Assembly (NCBI GenBank): GCA_903822175.1
Contig: CAIJOB010000040.1
Location: 124,001 to 188,000, forward strand
Reading direction: 5' to 3'
DNA: 64,000 nucleotides
From: an uncultured Alphaproteobacteria bacterium
GTDB taxonomy: Bacteria; Pseudomonadota; Alphaproteobacteria; Caulobacterales; Caulobacteraceae
The notes beneath the pieces were generated by a model. It did not search any database and was not told the origin of the DNA. It saw nothing but the letters and a program-made list of their open reading frames with translations. Position 1 is the stretch's first letter; the number at the start of each line of letters is the position of its first letter. Shown here one piece after another: positions 16,041-26,554 of the stretch. The translations under genes and the position numbers were made by a program.

Positions 16041-16568
16041 CTAGCGCGGCTCGCCATCCGTAGCCGCGGCGGCTGGACCCGAGGAGGTCGCGTCGGTGGC
16101 GGGCGGCGGGGTGAAGGCCATGGCGGCCAGCTTCCAGGCGCCACTCTCCTGCTTGAAGGACAGCAGGCACTTCTTGGTCGCGGCCTCCTCCAGGCAGACG
16201 AAGTTGAGGCCGCGCGCCTTCATGTGCGGGACGATCTGGGCGGCGGTCGGCGTGGCCGGCCAGCCCGGGGCGACGCGGGCGGCGGTCAGGCGGATCGCCT
16301 GGGGCGAGATCATCCGGTCGAGGGCGAATTCCGAGGGGCCGCCCACGTCGACCTCGTGGGTCTTGCCCACCTCGGCCATCTGCTCGCTGAGGTCGGAGCG
16401 CAGGGCCGGGCGGTCGAGCGCGGCTTCGAAGGCCTTGCGGTCGTTGGCCTGGGCGGCGGCGAGGAAGCCGGCGATCGCCGCCGAGCCGCTGTGTCTCGCG
16501 CCGAACCCGCAGCCCCCCAACAGGAGCGCAAGCACGCTGAACGCGACGACCGGACCCTTCATCTGCAT
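16041..16568 (-). CDS. Lipoprotein, DUF2939-like
   Basis: A 175-residue protein with a lipoprotein signal: hydrophobic VVAFSVLALLLGGC with the lipidation cysteine at residue 20. The mature region begins with a helix (IAGFLAAAQANDRKAFEAAL), then RPALRSDLSEQM, and later VCLEEAATKKCLLSFKQESG with two cysteines. The N-terminal pattern resembles DUF2939-type proteins; that assignment is tentative. An Ala/Pro/Thr-rich tail ends the protein. Function unknown; envelope location inferred. It is divergent from acs with 130 bp between the starts. Confidence 0.75.
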   Translation of the reverse strand: MQMKGPVVAFSVLALLLGGCGFGARHSGSAAIAGFLAAAQANDRKAFEAALDRPALRSDLSEQMAEVGKTHEVDVGGPSEFALDRMISPQAIRLTAARVAPGWPATPTAAQIVPHMKARGLNFVCLEEAATKKCLLSFKQESGAWKLAAMAFTPPPATDATSSGPAAAATDGEPR

Positions 16569-16698
16569 GGGTCAGACCATGGCCGGGGTCGCCGAATGGG
16601 GCAAGCGGCGGCGCCCCATTGTGGGCTTGGGGTTGTTGCCTAAGCCCGTCCTCTCCGCATACTCCACTCCGGGACGGAAAATGCGGGAGTGAGTTAAG

Positions 16699-19026
<2,328 letters not shown>

Positions 19027-19048
19027 GCGCTCGACGACAGTTGAGCCG

Positions 19049-19651
19049 ATGCGCACCCTCCTCCTGATCGGCGCTCTGGCGGCCGCGGCGGCGCCCGCCC
19101 TCACAAGTGGGGCATACGCCGCCGACCTGCCGGAGCGGGCGCAGGCGCAGCTGGAGCGTGGGCGGCCGTTCGTGGAGGTCAGCCCCGGCGCCGACGGCTC
19201 GTCCGGCGTGATCCTGGCGGCGATCGACGTGGCGGCGCCGCAGGGCGTGGTCTGGAGCGTGATGACCGACTGCGACCTGGCCCCGAAGATGGTCGCCGGC
19301 CTGAAGAGCTGCCGGGTGCTGGAGCGCGATCCGCAGGGCCGCTGGGACATCCGCGAGGAGGTCAGCAAGATGACCTTCGCGCCCTCGGTGCGCACGGTCT
19401 ACCGCGAGGACTTCGAGCCGCCCCGCGCCATGGCCTTCCACCGCACCGGCGGCGATCTCAGCATCTTCGACGGCGACTGGAGGCTGGAGCCGCACGGCGA
19501 CCAGGTGCGGGTGACCTATCAGGCCCGCGTCGCCGCGCCCTTCGCGGTGCCGGGCTGGATCGCCAGGCTGGCGCTGCGCCGCGACGTGCCGATGGCGCTG
19601 CTGGCCCTGCGGCGCGAGGCCATGGCGCGGGCCGGCCAGCCGAACCTATGA
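19049..19651 (+). CDS. Exported SRPBCC (START-like) family protein
   Basis: A 200-residue protein with a signal peptide (MRTLLLIGALAAAAAPALTS, then GAYA) and a helix-grip domain. SSGVILAAIDVAAPQGVVWSVMTDCDL is the first strand/helix, with RVLERDPQGRWDIREEVSK and FDGDWRLEPHGDQVRVTYQ later. This is the polyketide-cyclase/dehydrase-like group that binds hydrophobic ligands in a periplasmic or secreted setting; the ligand is unknown. It starts 22 bp after acs and its stop overlaps the following Rsm22 gene by four bases. Confidence 0.85.
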   Translation: MRTLLLIGALAAAAAPALTSGAYAADLPERAQAQLERGRPFVEVSPGADGSSGVILAAIDVAAPQGVVWSVMTDCDLAPKMVAGLKSCRVLERDPQGRWDIREEVSKMTFAPSVRTVYREDFEPPRAMAFHRTGGDLSIFDGDWRLEPHGDQVRVTYQARVAAPFAVPGWIARLALRRDVPMALLALRREAMARAGQPNL

Positions 19652-20622
19652 GCCCCGATCTTCCCGCGCCATTGCGCGCCGCCCTGGACCGCGCGCTTGA
19701 GGGCGTACCTCGTAAAGGCCTGGCCGAGCGGGCGGCGCGGACATCGGAGGCCTATCGCGCTGGCAAACCCTCGTCGGGCGTGATCCGTGAGGCCGACGAC
19801 GCCTTGGCCTATGCGTTGACCCGCCTGCCAGCGACCTATGCCGCCTGCGCCACGGTGCTGGCCGAAGCCGCGCGGATGGCGCCGGGGTTTGCGCCCAAGA
19901 CCCTGTTGGACGCCGGAGCCGGGACGGGCGCGGCGAGCTGGGCGGCGGTACAGGTGTGGCCGCGGCTGGCGTCGCTGACCTGGCTGGACGCCAGCGCGCC
20001 GTTCCTGGCGCTGGCCGCGCAACTCGCTGCCGAGGGTCCGGCGGCCCTGCGAGGCGCTCTCGCCCAGCGCGGCGACCTGACGTCGGCGGGGCCCTGGCCC
20101 AGGGCTGATCTGGTGGTGGCGAGCTATGCCCTGGCCGAAATCGCGCCGGATAGGCAGATTTCGACCATCAGCGAATTGTGGAACGCCGCCGAGAGCGCAC
20201 TCGCCCTGATTGAGCCCGGAACGCCCGCCGGCTATGGCCGCATCCTGGCGGCGCGGACCGCGCTGATCGCGCAGGGCTCCACGATCCTCGCGCCCTGCCC
20301 GCATCACGACGCCTGCCCCCTGGTCGGCGAGGACTGGTGTCATTTCTCCGTCCGCCTGCCCCGCAGTCGCGACCATCGGCTGGCCAAGGGCGCCGAGGTC
20401 CCGTTCGAGGACGAGCGGTTCAGCTACCTGATCGCCGCGCGACCCGGGGTGGGTGCTGAGCCCTGGCGGCCGCGCGTGCTGGCGCCGCCACGCACCGCCA
20501 AGCCAGGGATTGCGCTGAAGCTCTGCGGGCTGGATGGGCGGGTGGAGCAGCGGGTGGTGGGGAAGCGGGACAAGGCGGGCTACGCGGTGGCGCGGCGGCT
20601 GGGCTGGGGGGACGTGGTCTAG
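19648..20622 (+). CDS. Rsm22-like methyltransferase (ribosomal small-subunit)
   Basis: A 324-residue protein of the Rsm22/METTL17 family. The SAM-binding segment is TLLDAGAGTGAASWAAVQVWP at about residues 87-107. A downstream cysteine/histidine cluster CPHHDACPL ... DWCHFSVRLPRSRDHR is typical of Rsm22 and is thought to bind a metal or Fe-S centre. Related mitochondrial proteins act on the small ribosomal subunit; the bacterial role is inferred. The start overlaps the SRPBCC gene stop (ATGA), so it is co-translated with it. The gene ends just before a long palindromic repeat. Confidence 0.9.
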   Translation: MSPDLPAPLRAALDRALEGVPRKGLAERAARTSEAYRAGKPSSGVIREADDALAYALTRLPATYAACATVLAEAARMAPGFAPKTLLDAGAGTGAASWAAVQVWPRLASLTWLDASAPFLALAAQLAAEGPAALRGALAQRGDLTSAGPWPRADLVVASYALAEIAPDRQISTISELWNAAESALALIEPGTPAGYGRILAARTALIAQGSTILAPCPHHDACPLVGEDWCHFSVRLPRSRDHRLAKGAEVPFEDERFSYLIAARPGVGAEPWRPRVLAPPRTAKPGIALKLCGLDGRVEQRVVGKRDKAGYAVARRLGWGDVV

Positions 20623-20647
20623 CCCACCCGGTCGTTGGGGTTAGTCG

Positions 20648-20803
20648 GCAGGCTGTGGCTTAATTCTCATGTCGGCCAGTCTGCCTTGGGGTCTCGGCTT
20701 CTCAAGGACGCGCGGAACGCGCGCCGCGTCGCGGCGGCCCGAAGAGGCCGTCCTTGACAAGCCGAGACCCCAAGGCTCGCATCTAACCATGAGGTTTAAG
20801 GCC
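20648..20803. repeat. Large palindromic intergenic repeat, copy 1
   Basis: Arms of 28 bp (20683-20710 and 20749-20776) pair with a single mismatch and enclose a 38-bp loop containing GCCGCGTCGCGGC (20723-20735). One outer end reads CTTAATTCTCATGTCGGCCAG. The other, read on the minus strand, is CTTAAACCTCATGGTTAGAT followed by GCGAGCC. Copy 2 (45165-45308) shares the ends and the loop core but has a different stem sequence. Copy 3 (51179-51220) is one-sided. It occupies most of the 294-bp gap, in which I see no gene. Confidence 0.85.
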
Positions 20804-20916
20804 GGGTGGCATCTTGAAAGATGCGCCCTTTGACGACGATCTCCCGCGACCGCGAGGCGGCGGCGGTTCACAACGCGACACCATTTCCAGACCGATCATT
20901 TCAGAGAGCCACACCC

Positions 20917-21900
20917 ATGCCCAAGAGCCGTGAAATCCATCTCGTGCAGCGTCCGAGCGGGGCGCCCGCGCCGGAGGACTTCGCCCTGGTGGAGCGCGAG
21001 GTGGGCGACGCCGCTGACGGTCAGGTGCTGGTGCAGAACCTGCTGATGTCGGTGGACCCGGCCATGCGGCCCCGGCTCACCGCCGGCCAGGCGTTGGACG
21101 AGGCGATGATGGGCGGTGCGATCGGCCGCGTCGTGCAATCGCGGCTGGACGGCTACGCGGCCGGCGACCTGGTCTCCAACCGGCTGGGCTTTCGCGAGTA
21201 TTTCACCTCCGACGGCAAGGGACTGAACAAGCTCACCCCCGACCCGGACCTGCCGTTGAGCGTGCACATGCATGCCTTGGGCGGCACCGGCTTCACCGCC
21301 TATGGCGGCCTGCTGCACATCGGCCAGCTCAAGGACGGCGAGCAGGTGTTCGTCTCGACGGCCGGCGGCGCTGTGGGGTCGGTGGCGGCGCAGATCGCCA
21401 AGCTCAAGGGCTGCTACGTGGTCGGGTCCACCGGGTCGGACGACAAGGCCGCCTGGCTGCGCGACGAGGCGGGGCTGGACGCGGTGATCAATTACAAGAC
21501 CCAGGCCATCCGCCAGGCGCTGGAAGAGGCGACGCCCAAGGGGCTCGACGTCTATTTCGACAATGTCGGCGGCGACCATCTGGAGGCGGCGCTGCGGCGC
21601 ATGAATACGCTGGGGCGGATCCCGGTGTGCGGCTTCATCTCCGGCTACAATTCCGGCCATTCCAACGTCGGCAACCTGTCGAACATCATCTATTCGCGGG
21701 TGATGCTGCGGGGCTTCGTGGCGCCGGACTTCATGCACCTGTGGCCGGACTTCCTGCGCGACATGGCCGGCTGGCTGAAGGATGGCAAGGTCAAGTATCA
21801 GGAGACGGTGCGGGACGGCATCGCGGCCGCGCCGGCCGCGCTGATCGGGCTGATGGCCGGGGAGAACAGCGGCAAGATGCTGGTGAAGCTCGCCGAGTAG
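20917..21900 (+). CDS. NADP-dependent MDR oxidoreductase (alkenal/one reductase, CurA-like)
   Basis: A 327-residue zinc-independent medium-chain reductase of the leukotriene-B4 12-hydroxydehydrogenase / 2-alkenal reductase group. It opens with SREIHLVQRPSGAPAPEDFA and has VSVDPAMRPRL near the N-terminus. The nucleotide motif STAGGAVGSVAAQIAKLKG is at about residues 146-164, followed by GSTGSDDKAAWL, INYKT and FDNVGGDHLEAAL. It probably reduces the C=C bond of alpha,beta-unsaturated carbonyls with NADPH. The ATG at 20917 fits the family; longer in-frame extensions add no conserved sequence. It is a single gene after the repeat. Confidence 0.92.
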   Translation: MPKSREIHLVQRPSGAPAPEDFALVEREVGDAADGQVLVQNLLMSVDPAMRPRLTAGQALDEAMMGGAIGRVVQSRLDGYAAGDLVSNRLGFREYFTSDGKGLNKLTPDPDLPLSVHMHALGGTGFTAYGGLLHIGQLKDGEQVFVSTAGGAVGSVAAQIAKLKGCYVVGSTGSDDKAAWLRDEAGLDAVINYKTQAIRQALEEATPKGLDVYFDNVGGDHLEAALRRMNTLGRIPVCGFISGYNSGHSNVGNLSNIIYSRVMLRGFVAPDFMHLWPDFLRDMAGWLKDGKVKYQETVRDGIAAAPAALIGLMAGENSGKMLVKLAE

Positions 21901-21994
21901 AGGGCGCCCAAGGCGCTGATGACGAAGCCGTAAGCTTCCGCCGGCGGCGCGGGGTGCTAAGGACATGAGGTCCAAGCGATCTTCGGAAGACCCC

Positions 21995-24805
21995 ATGATC
22001 CGCCACGCCGTCAGTGCTCTCGCCGTCACCGTTATTCTGGCCCTCGCCGCGCCAGCTGTCGCCGCGCCCAGCACGGTGCCGCCGATCGTCTACAAGCAGC
22101 GGACGCTGGCCAACGGGCTGCAGGTCTATGAGAGCCTCGACCGTTCGACGCCCAACGTGACGGTGCAGGTCTGGTACGGCGTGGGCTCGAAGAACGATCC
22201 GGCGGGCCGCTCCGGCTTCGCGCACCTGTTCGAACACATGATGTTCAAGGCGACCAAGGACCTGCCGGCCGAGAGCTTCGACCGGCTGACCGAGGACGTG
22301 GGCGGCCTGAACAACGCGTCGACCAACGACGACTTCACCAACTATTACGAGGTGGTGCCGGCCAGCCAGTTGCAGCGGATGATCTGGGCCGAGGCCGAGC
22401 GGATGGGCTCGCTGGTCATCGACGAGGCCAACTTCAAATCCGAGCGCGACGTGGTGAAGGAGGAGCTGCGCCAGCGGGTGCTGGCCTCGCCCTATGGCCG
22501 GCTGTTCGCGCTGTACCTGCCGCAGGCGACCTATACGACGCATCCCTATCATCGCCCCGGCATCGGCTCGATCGAGGAGCTGGACGCGGCGACCATCGAC
22601 GACGTGCGGGCCTTCCACGAGACCTACTACCGGCCCGACGACGCCGCCCTGATCGTGGTCGGCAACTATGACGAGGCGCAACTCAACGCCTGGATCGACA
22701 AATATCTCGCGCCCCTGAAGAACCCGGCCAAGGCGATGCCCAAGGTGACGGCGGTCGAGCCGGCGCGGACCAAGCCCGGCGTGTTCGACGGCTATGGTCC
22801 CAACGTGCCGCTGCCCGGCGTGGCGATCACCTGGCTGGGCGTGAAGGCGTCGGACCCCGATGCGCCGGCGCTGAAGGTGCTGGACGCGGTGCTGTCGGGG
22901 GGCAAGTCGTCGAGGCTCTACGACGCGCTGGTCTACGACAAGCAGATCGCCGCGGAGATCTATTCCAACGCCGACCTGCCGGACCAGGCGGGCAACTTCG
23001 CGGTCGGCGCGATCCTGGCCTCGGGCCACACGATCGCGCAGGGCGAGACCGCGCTGCTGGCGCAGGTGCAGCGGCTGCGCGACGCCCCGCCGACAGCGGC
23101 CGAGCTGGACTCCGCCAAGACCCAGCTGATCGCCGGCAAGCTGCGCGAGCGCGAGACCATCGACGGGCGGGGATATGCGCTGGGCTATGCGCTGCGGGTC
23201 GACGGCGACGCGGCCCGCGCCAATACCGAGCTGGCCGACCTGCAGGCGGTGACCGCCGCCGACGTGCAGCGGGTGGCGAAGAAGTACCTCGACCCGAACC
23301 TGCGCATGACCATCCGCTACCGCGCCGAGAGCGAACGGCCCAAGGGCGAGGTCGCCGCCAAGGCGCCGGAGCCGCCGAAGATGGTCACAACCTACACCGG
23401 CCCGGTGTTCACGCTTGCGGCGGAAGGCCAGCGCGAGGCTCTGCCGCCGGTCGGCGCGGCCATCGCGCCGGTTTTGCCAAAGCCGGCCGAGAAGACATTG
23501 GCCAACGGCCTGCGGGTGATCGTGGCGCACTCCTCCGACCTGCCGCTGGTCAGCGCCGACCTGACGATCCGAACCGGCGGCTGGGCCGATCCGGCGGGCC
23601 TCTCCGGAGTCGCCGGCATGACCGCCGACATGCTGACCGAGGGCACCAAGACCCGCTCGGCGCGCGAGATCGCGCGGCAGACCGAGGCGCTGGGCGCCAA
23701 CCTGGAATCCGGCGCCGGCCTGGAGTCCTCGTCGGTGAGCCTGAACATGATGCCGGAGAAGCTTTCGACCGGCATGGCGATCATGGCCGACGTGGCCCGC
23801 AACCCGGCCTTCGCCGCCGACGAGCTGGAGCGCGACCGGGCCCAGACGCTGGACGGCCTGCGGGTCGCCTATCAGGAGCCCGGCCAGATCTCGGCCTCGG
23901 CCGCGGCGCCCGTGGTCTTCGCCGGCACGCCGTTTGGCCATGTGCCGGCCGGGACGCCGGGGTCGATCGCGCGGATCAAGCCCGGCGACCTCACGGCCCT
24001 GCACACCGCCTGGTACCGGCCCGACAACGCCGTCCTGGTGCTGACCGGCGACATCACCCCGGAGCAGGGTTTCGCGCTGGCCGAGAAGACCTTCGGCGGC
24101 TGGGCCAAGCCCGCGACGCGGCTGGCGCCCGCGCCGGTGATCGCGCCGGCCGGCAAGCCGCGCGCCATCGTCATCGACCTGCCCGGCACCGGCCAGGCGG
24201 CGGTGAACCTCGCCAAGCCCGGCATCGCGCGCAGCGACCCCGACTACTATCCGGGCATCGTCGCCAACACCCTGCTGGGCGGCGGCTATTCCTCGCGGCT
24301 GAACCTCGAGATCCGGGTCAAGCGCGGTCTCTCCTATGGAGCCTCCTCGGCGCTCTCGGCCAACCGCACCACCGGCTCGTTCCGCGCCGCGGCCCAGACC
24401 AAGAACGAGACCGCGCCGCAGGTGCTGGACCTCATCGTCGAGCAGATGGCGCAGCTCGGCGCCACGGCGGCCACCGTCGATGAGCTGACGGCGCGCAAGG
24501 CGAACCTGGTCGGCAGCTATGGCCGCAACCTGGCGACCACCGGGGGCCTGGCCAATACGCTGGGCAACCTGGCGCTCTATGGCGTCCCGCTGGACGAGAT
24601 CACCCGCTACACGACCCGCGTCGAGGCGGTGACCCCGGCCCAGGTGCAGGCCTTCGCCGCCCGCGTGCTGGATCCGGCCAAGGCCAGCGTGATCATCGCC
24701 GGCGACGCCAAGACCTTCGCCGCCGCCCTGAAGGCCAAGCGGCCGGACCTGGAGGTGATCCCGGTGACCGAGCTCGACCTGGACAAGCCGTCGCTGCGCA
24801 AGTGA
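21995..24805 (+). CDS. M16 family zinc metalloprotease, two-domain, exported
   Basis: A 936-residue protein with a signal peptide (MIRHAVSALAVTVILALAAP, then AVA). The first M16 domain holds the inverted zinc motif HLFEH (His77, Glu80, His81) and the distal NNASTNDDFTNYYE block; the second zinc-ligand glutamate lies in ERDVVKEELRQR. The second M16 half (from about residue 500, KTLANGLRVIVAHSSDLPLV) lacks HxxEH, with GMTADML in its place. It is the usual inactive partner domain. The likely role is periplasmic peptide degradation. The ATG at 21995 was preferred over 21965 because it gives a standard signal sequence. Confidence 0.93.
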   Translation: MIRHAVSALAVTVILALAAPAVAAPSTVPPIVYKQRTLANGLQVYESLDRSTPNVTVQVWYGVGSKNDPAGRSGFAHLFEHMMFKATKDLPAESFDRLTEDVGGLNNASTNDDFTNYYEVVPASQLQRMIWAEAERMGSLVIDEANFKSERDVVKEELRQRVLASPYGRLFALYLPQATYTTHPYHRPGIGSIEELDAATIDDVRAFHETYYRPDDAALIVVGNYDEAQLNAWIDKYLAPLKNPAKAMPKVTAVEPARTKPGVFDGYGPNVPLPGVAITWLGVKASDPDAPALKVLDAVLSGGKSSRLYDALVYDKQIAAEIYSNADLPDQAGNFAVGAILASGHTIAQGETALLAQVQRLRDAPPTAAELDSAKTQLIAGKLRERETIDGRGYALGYALRVDGDAARANTELADLQAVTAADVQRVAKKYLDPNLRMTIRYRAESERPKGEVAAKAPEPPKMVTTYTGPVFTLAAEGQREALPPVGAAIAPVLPKPAEKTLANGLRVIVAHSSDLPLVSADLTIRTGGWADPAGLSGVAGMTADMLTEGTKTRSAREIARQTEALGANLESGAGLESSSVSLNMMPEKLSTGMAIMADVARNPAFAADELERDRAQTLDGLRVAYQEPGQISASAAAPVVFAGTPFGHVPAGTPGSIARIKPGDLTALHTAWYRPDNAVLVLTGDITPEQGFALAEKTFGGWAKPATRLAPAPVIAPAGKPRAIVIDLPGTGQAAVNLAKPGIARSDPDYYPGIVANTLLGGGYSSRLNLEIRVKRGLSYGASSALSANRTTGSFRAAAQTKNETAPQVLDLIVEQMAQLGATAATVDELTARKANLVGSYGRNLATTGGLANTLGNLALYGVPLDEITRYTTRVEAVTPAQVQAFAARVLDPAKASVIIAGDAKTFAAALKAKRPDLEVIPVTELDLDKPSLRK

Positions 24806-24812
24806 TCCGCTG

Positions 24813-26045
24813 ATGCGGGACCACTTCGACGTCGTGGTGGTGGGCGCGGGCGCGGCGGGGATCGCGGCGCTGCGGCGGCTGACGGCGGCCGGCGTCGACG
24901 CCGTGGCGCTGGAGGCGCGGGACCGCGTCGGGGGCCGGGCGCACACGATCACCACGGCGGCGGGCTTCCCGGTCGACTGCGGCGCGGGCTGGGTGCATTC
25001 GGCGGACGAGAACCCGTTGGCCGGGCCCATCGCGGCGGCGGGCTTTACGCTGGACCGGTCGCCGCCGCACTGGATGAAGCAGGCCTTCAACCGCGACTTC
25101 TCGGAGGCCGAACAGCGCGCCTATCGCGCGGCCTTCAATGCGCTCGACGAACGGCTGACGGCGGCGGCGAAGACCGGCGTGGACCGCCCGGCCTCGGACT
25201 TCTTCGAGCCGAACGGGCGCTGGAATCCGCTGCTCGACGCCTTTTCCAGCTACTACAATGGCGCCGAGTTCGAGGCCGTCTCCGTGCTCGACTACGCGGC
25301 CTATGAGGATTCCGGCGTCAACTGGCGAGTGCGCGAGGGCTATGGCGCGGCGGTGGCGAGCTTCGCAGCCCTGGATCACGTCATCACCGGCTGTCCCGTC
25401 ACGACGATCCACCACGACGGCGCCGAACTGACCCTCGACACCGGCAAGGGGCGCATCACGGCACGCGCGGTGATCGTCTGCGTGCCGACGCCGGCGCTGG
25501 CGAAGGGCGGGCTGACGTTCTCGCCGGGCCTGCCAGACAAGGCTCAGGCCGCCGCCGGCCTGCCGCTCGGTCTGGCCGACAAGGTGTTCATCGGCCTCGA
25601 CGCCCCGGACGACCTGCCGCTTGAGGGCCATCTGTTCGGCCACAAGGACCGCACCGCCACCGCCAGCTACCACCTGCGCCCGTTCGGACGGCCCTATATC
25701 GAGGCGTTCCTGGGCGGCGCCTGCGCCCGGGACCTGGAGGCCGCAGGCGCGGGCGCCATGGCGGATTTCTGCCTGCAGGAGCTGGGCGAACTGCTGGGCT
25801 CCGACGTCGGCCGGCGCCTGCACGTGCTGGGTGAGACCCACTGGGCGGCCGACCCCTGGGCGCTGGGGTCCTATTCGCACGCCCTGCCGGGCCACATGGG
25901 CGACCGCGCTGTGCTGGCCGCGCCGGTGGAGGACCGCATCTTCTTCGCCGGCGAGGCGACGCACGCCACCTTCTATTCGACCGTCCACGGCGCCTGGCCG
26001 AGCGGCGAACGGGCGGCGGACGAGGTGTTGGCGGCGCTGGCCTAG
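24813..26045 (+). CDS. FAD-dependent amine oxidase family protein
   Basis: A 410-residue flavoenzyme. The N-terminal dinucleotide motif VVVVGAGAAGIAALRRL is followed by ALEARDRVGGRAHTI, the FAD-binding Glu/GGR signature of monoamine and polyamine oxidases. A C-terminal FAD motif, FFAGEATHATFYSTVHGAW, closes the fold. The conserved WTxDPxxxGSY-type region appears as HWAADPWALGSYSHALPG. The substrate is likely a primary or polyamine but is not determinable. The start lies 7 bp after the protease stop, which suggests cotranscription. It converges on the DUF1697 gene with stops overlapping by four bases. Confidence 0.9.
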   Translation: MRDHFDVVVVGAGAAGIAALRRLTAAGVDAVALEARDRVGGRAHTITTAAGFPVDCGAGWVHSADENPLAGPIAAAGFTLDRSPPHWMKQAFNRDFSEAEQRAYRAAFNALDERLTAAAKTGVDRPASDFFEPNGRWNPLLDAFSSYYNGAEFEAVSVLDYAAYEDSGVNWRVREGYGAAVASFAALDHVITGCPVTTIHHDGAELTLDTGKGRITARAVIVCVPTPALAKGGLTFSPGLPDKAQAAAGLPLGLADKVFIGLDAPDDLPLEGHLFGHKDRTATASYHLRPFGRPYIEAFLGGACARDLEAAGAGAMADFCLQELGELLGSDVGRRLHVLGETHWAADPWALGSYSHALPGHMGDRAVLAAPVEDRIFFAGEATHATFYSTVHGAWPSGERAADEVLAALA

Positions 26046-26554
26046 AGCGCGGCGGCCATGGCGGCGAGCTTGGCCACGGTATTCATGTTGCGCGCGGTGC
26101 CGGCCTTGGCGGCGGGGATCTTCAGCTTCGAATCCCCCATGCCGTCGCCGTAGAAGACGTAGACCTCGCGGGCGCCCAGACGCATCTCTTCGTCTAGGCG
26201 GCCTGTGGCGTGATCGAGCGCATCGGCCGGCGGCGCTTCGTCCAGGAAGATCGCCACGGTGCGGTTACCGGGCGCATCCGGGAACGGGTTGGCGTCGCGC
26301 ACGGCGGCCATCTCGGCGGCGGTGCGGACCATGACGCCGACCGGTTTGCCGGCATAGGTGGCGAGGCGCGCCTCCAGGTCGGCCTTCACGGCGGCCTCGG
26401 GCTTGGCGCTGGTGAAGACCACATTGCCGCTGGCGATGTAGGTCTTGACGCCCTGGTGGCCGGCGGCCTCGCACATGGCGGCCAGCTCGGTCATCGGCAG
26501 CTTGCCGGTCCCGCCGACGTTGACGGCGCGCAGCAGGGCGATGAACGCGCTCAT
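26042..26554 (-). CDS. DUF1697 family protein
   Basis: A 170-residue protein matching the DUF1697 pattern: FIALLRAVNVGGTGKLPMTEL at the N-terminus, TYIASGNVVFTS, VGVMVRTAAEMAAV and NPFPDAPGNRTVAIFL, then YVFYGDGMGDSKL near the end. The family has a ferredoxin-like fold and no established activity. Its start overlaps the stop of the Hsp70-like gene by four bases (ATGA), so the two are translationally coupled. Confidence 0.9.
   Translation of the reverse strand: MSAFIALLRAVNVGGTGKLPMTELAAMCEAAGHQGVKTYIASGNVVFTSAKPEAAVKADLEARLATYAGKPVGVMVRTAAEMAAVRDANPFPDAPGNRTVAIFLDEAPPADALDHATGRLDEEMRLGAREVYVFYGDGMGDSKLKIPAAKAGTARNMNTVAKLAAMAAAL

Noticed and set aside
21791-25090. Very long open frame on the minus strand opposite the M16 protease gene
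   Set aside because: It is rich in Arg, Gly and His with no domain order and lies antisense to a clear protease; long antisense frames are expected at this GC content.
24607-25988. Minus-strand frame over the amine oxidase gene
   Set aside because: The plus strand has the full FAD-binding signatures; the minus frame is a shadow.
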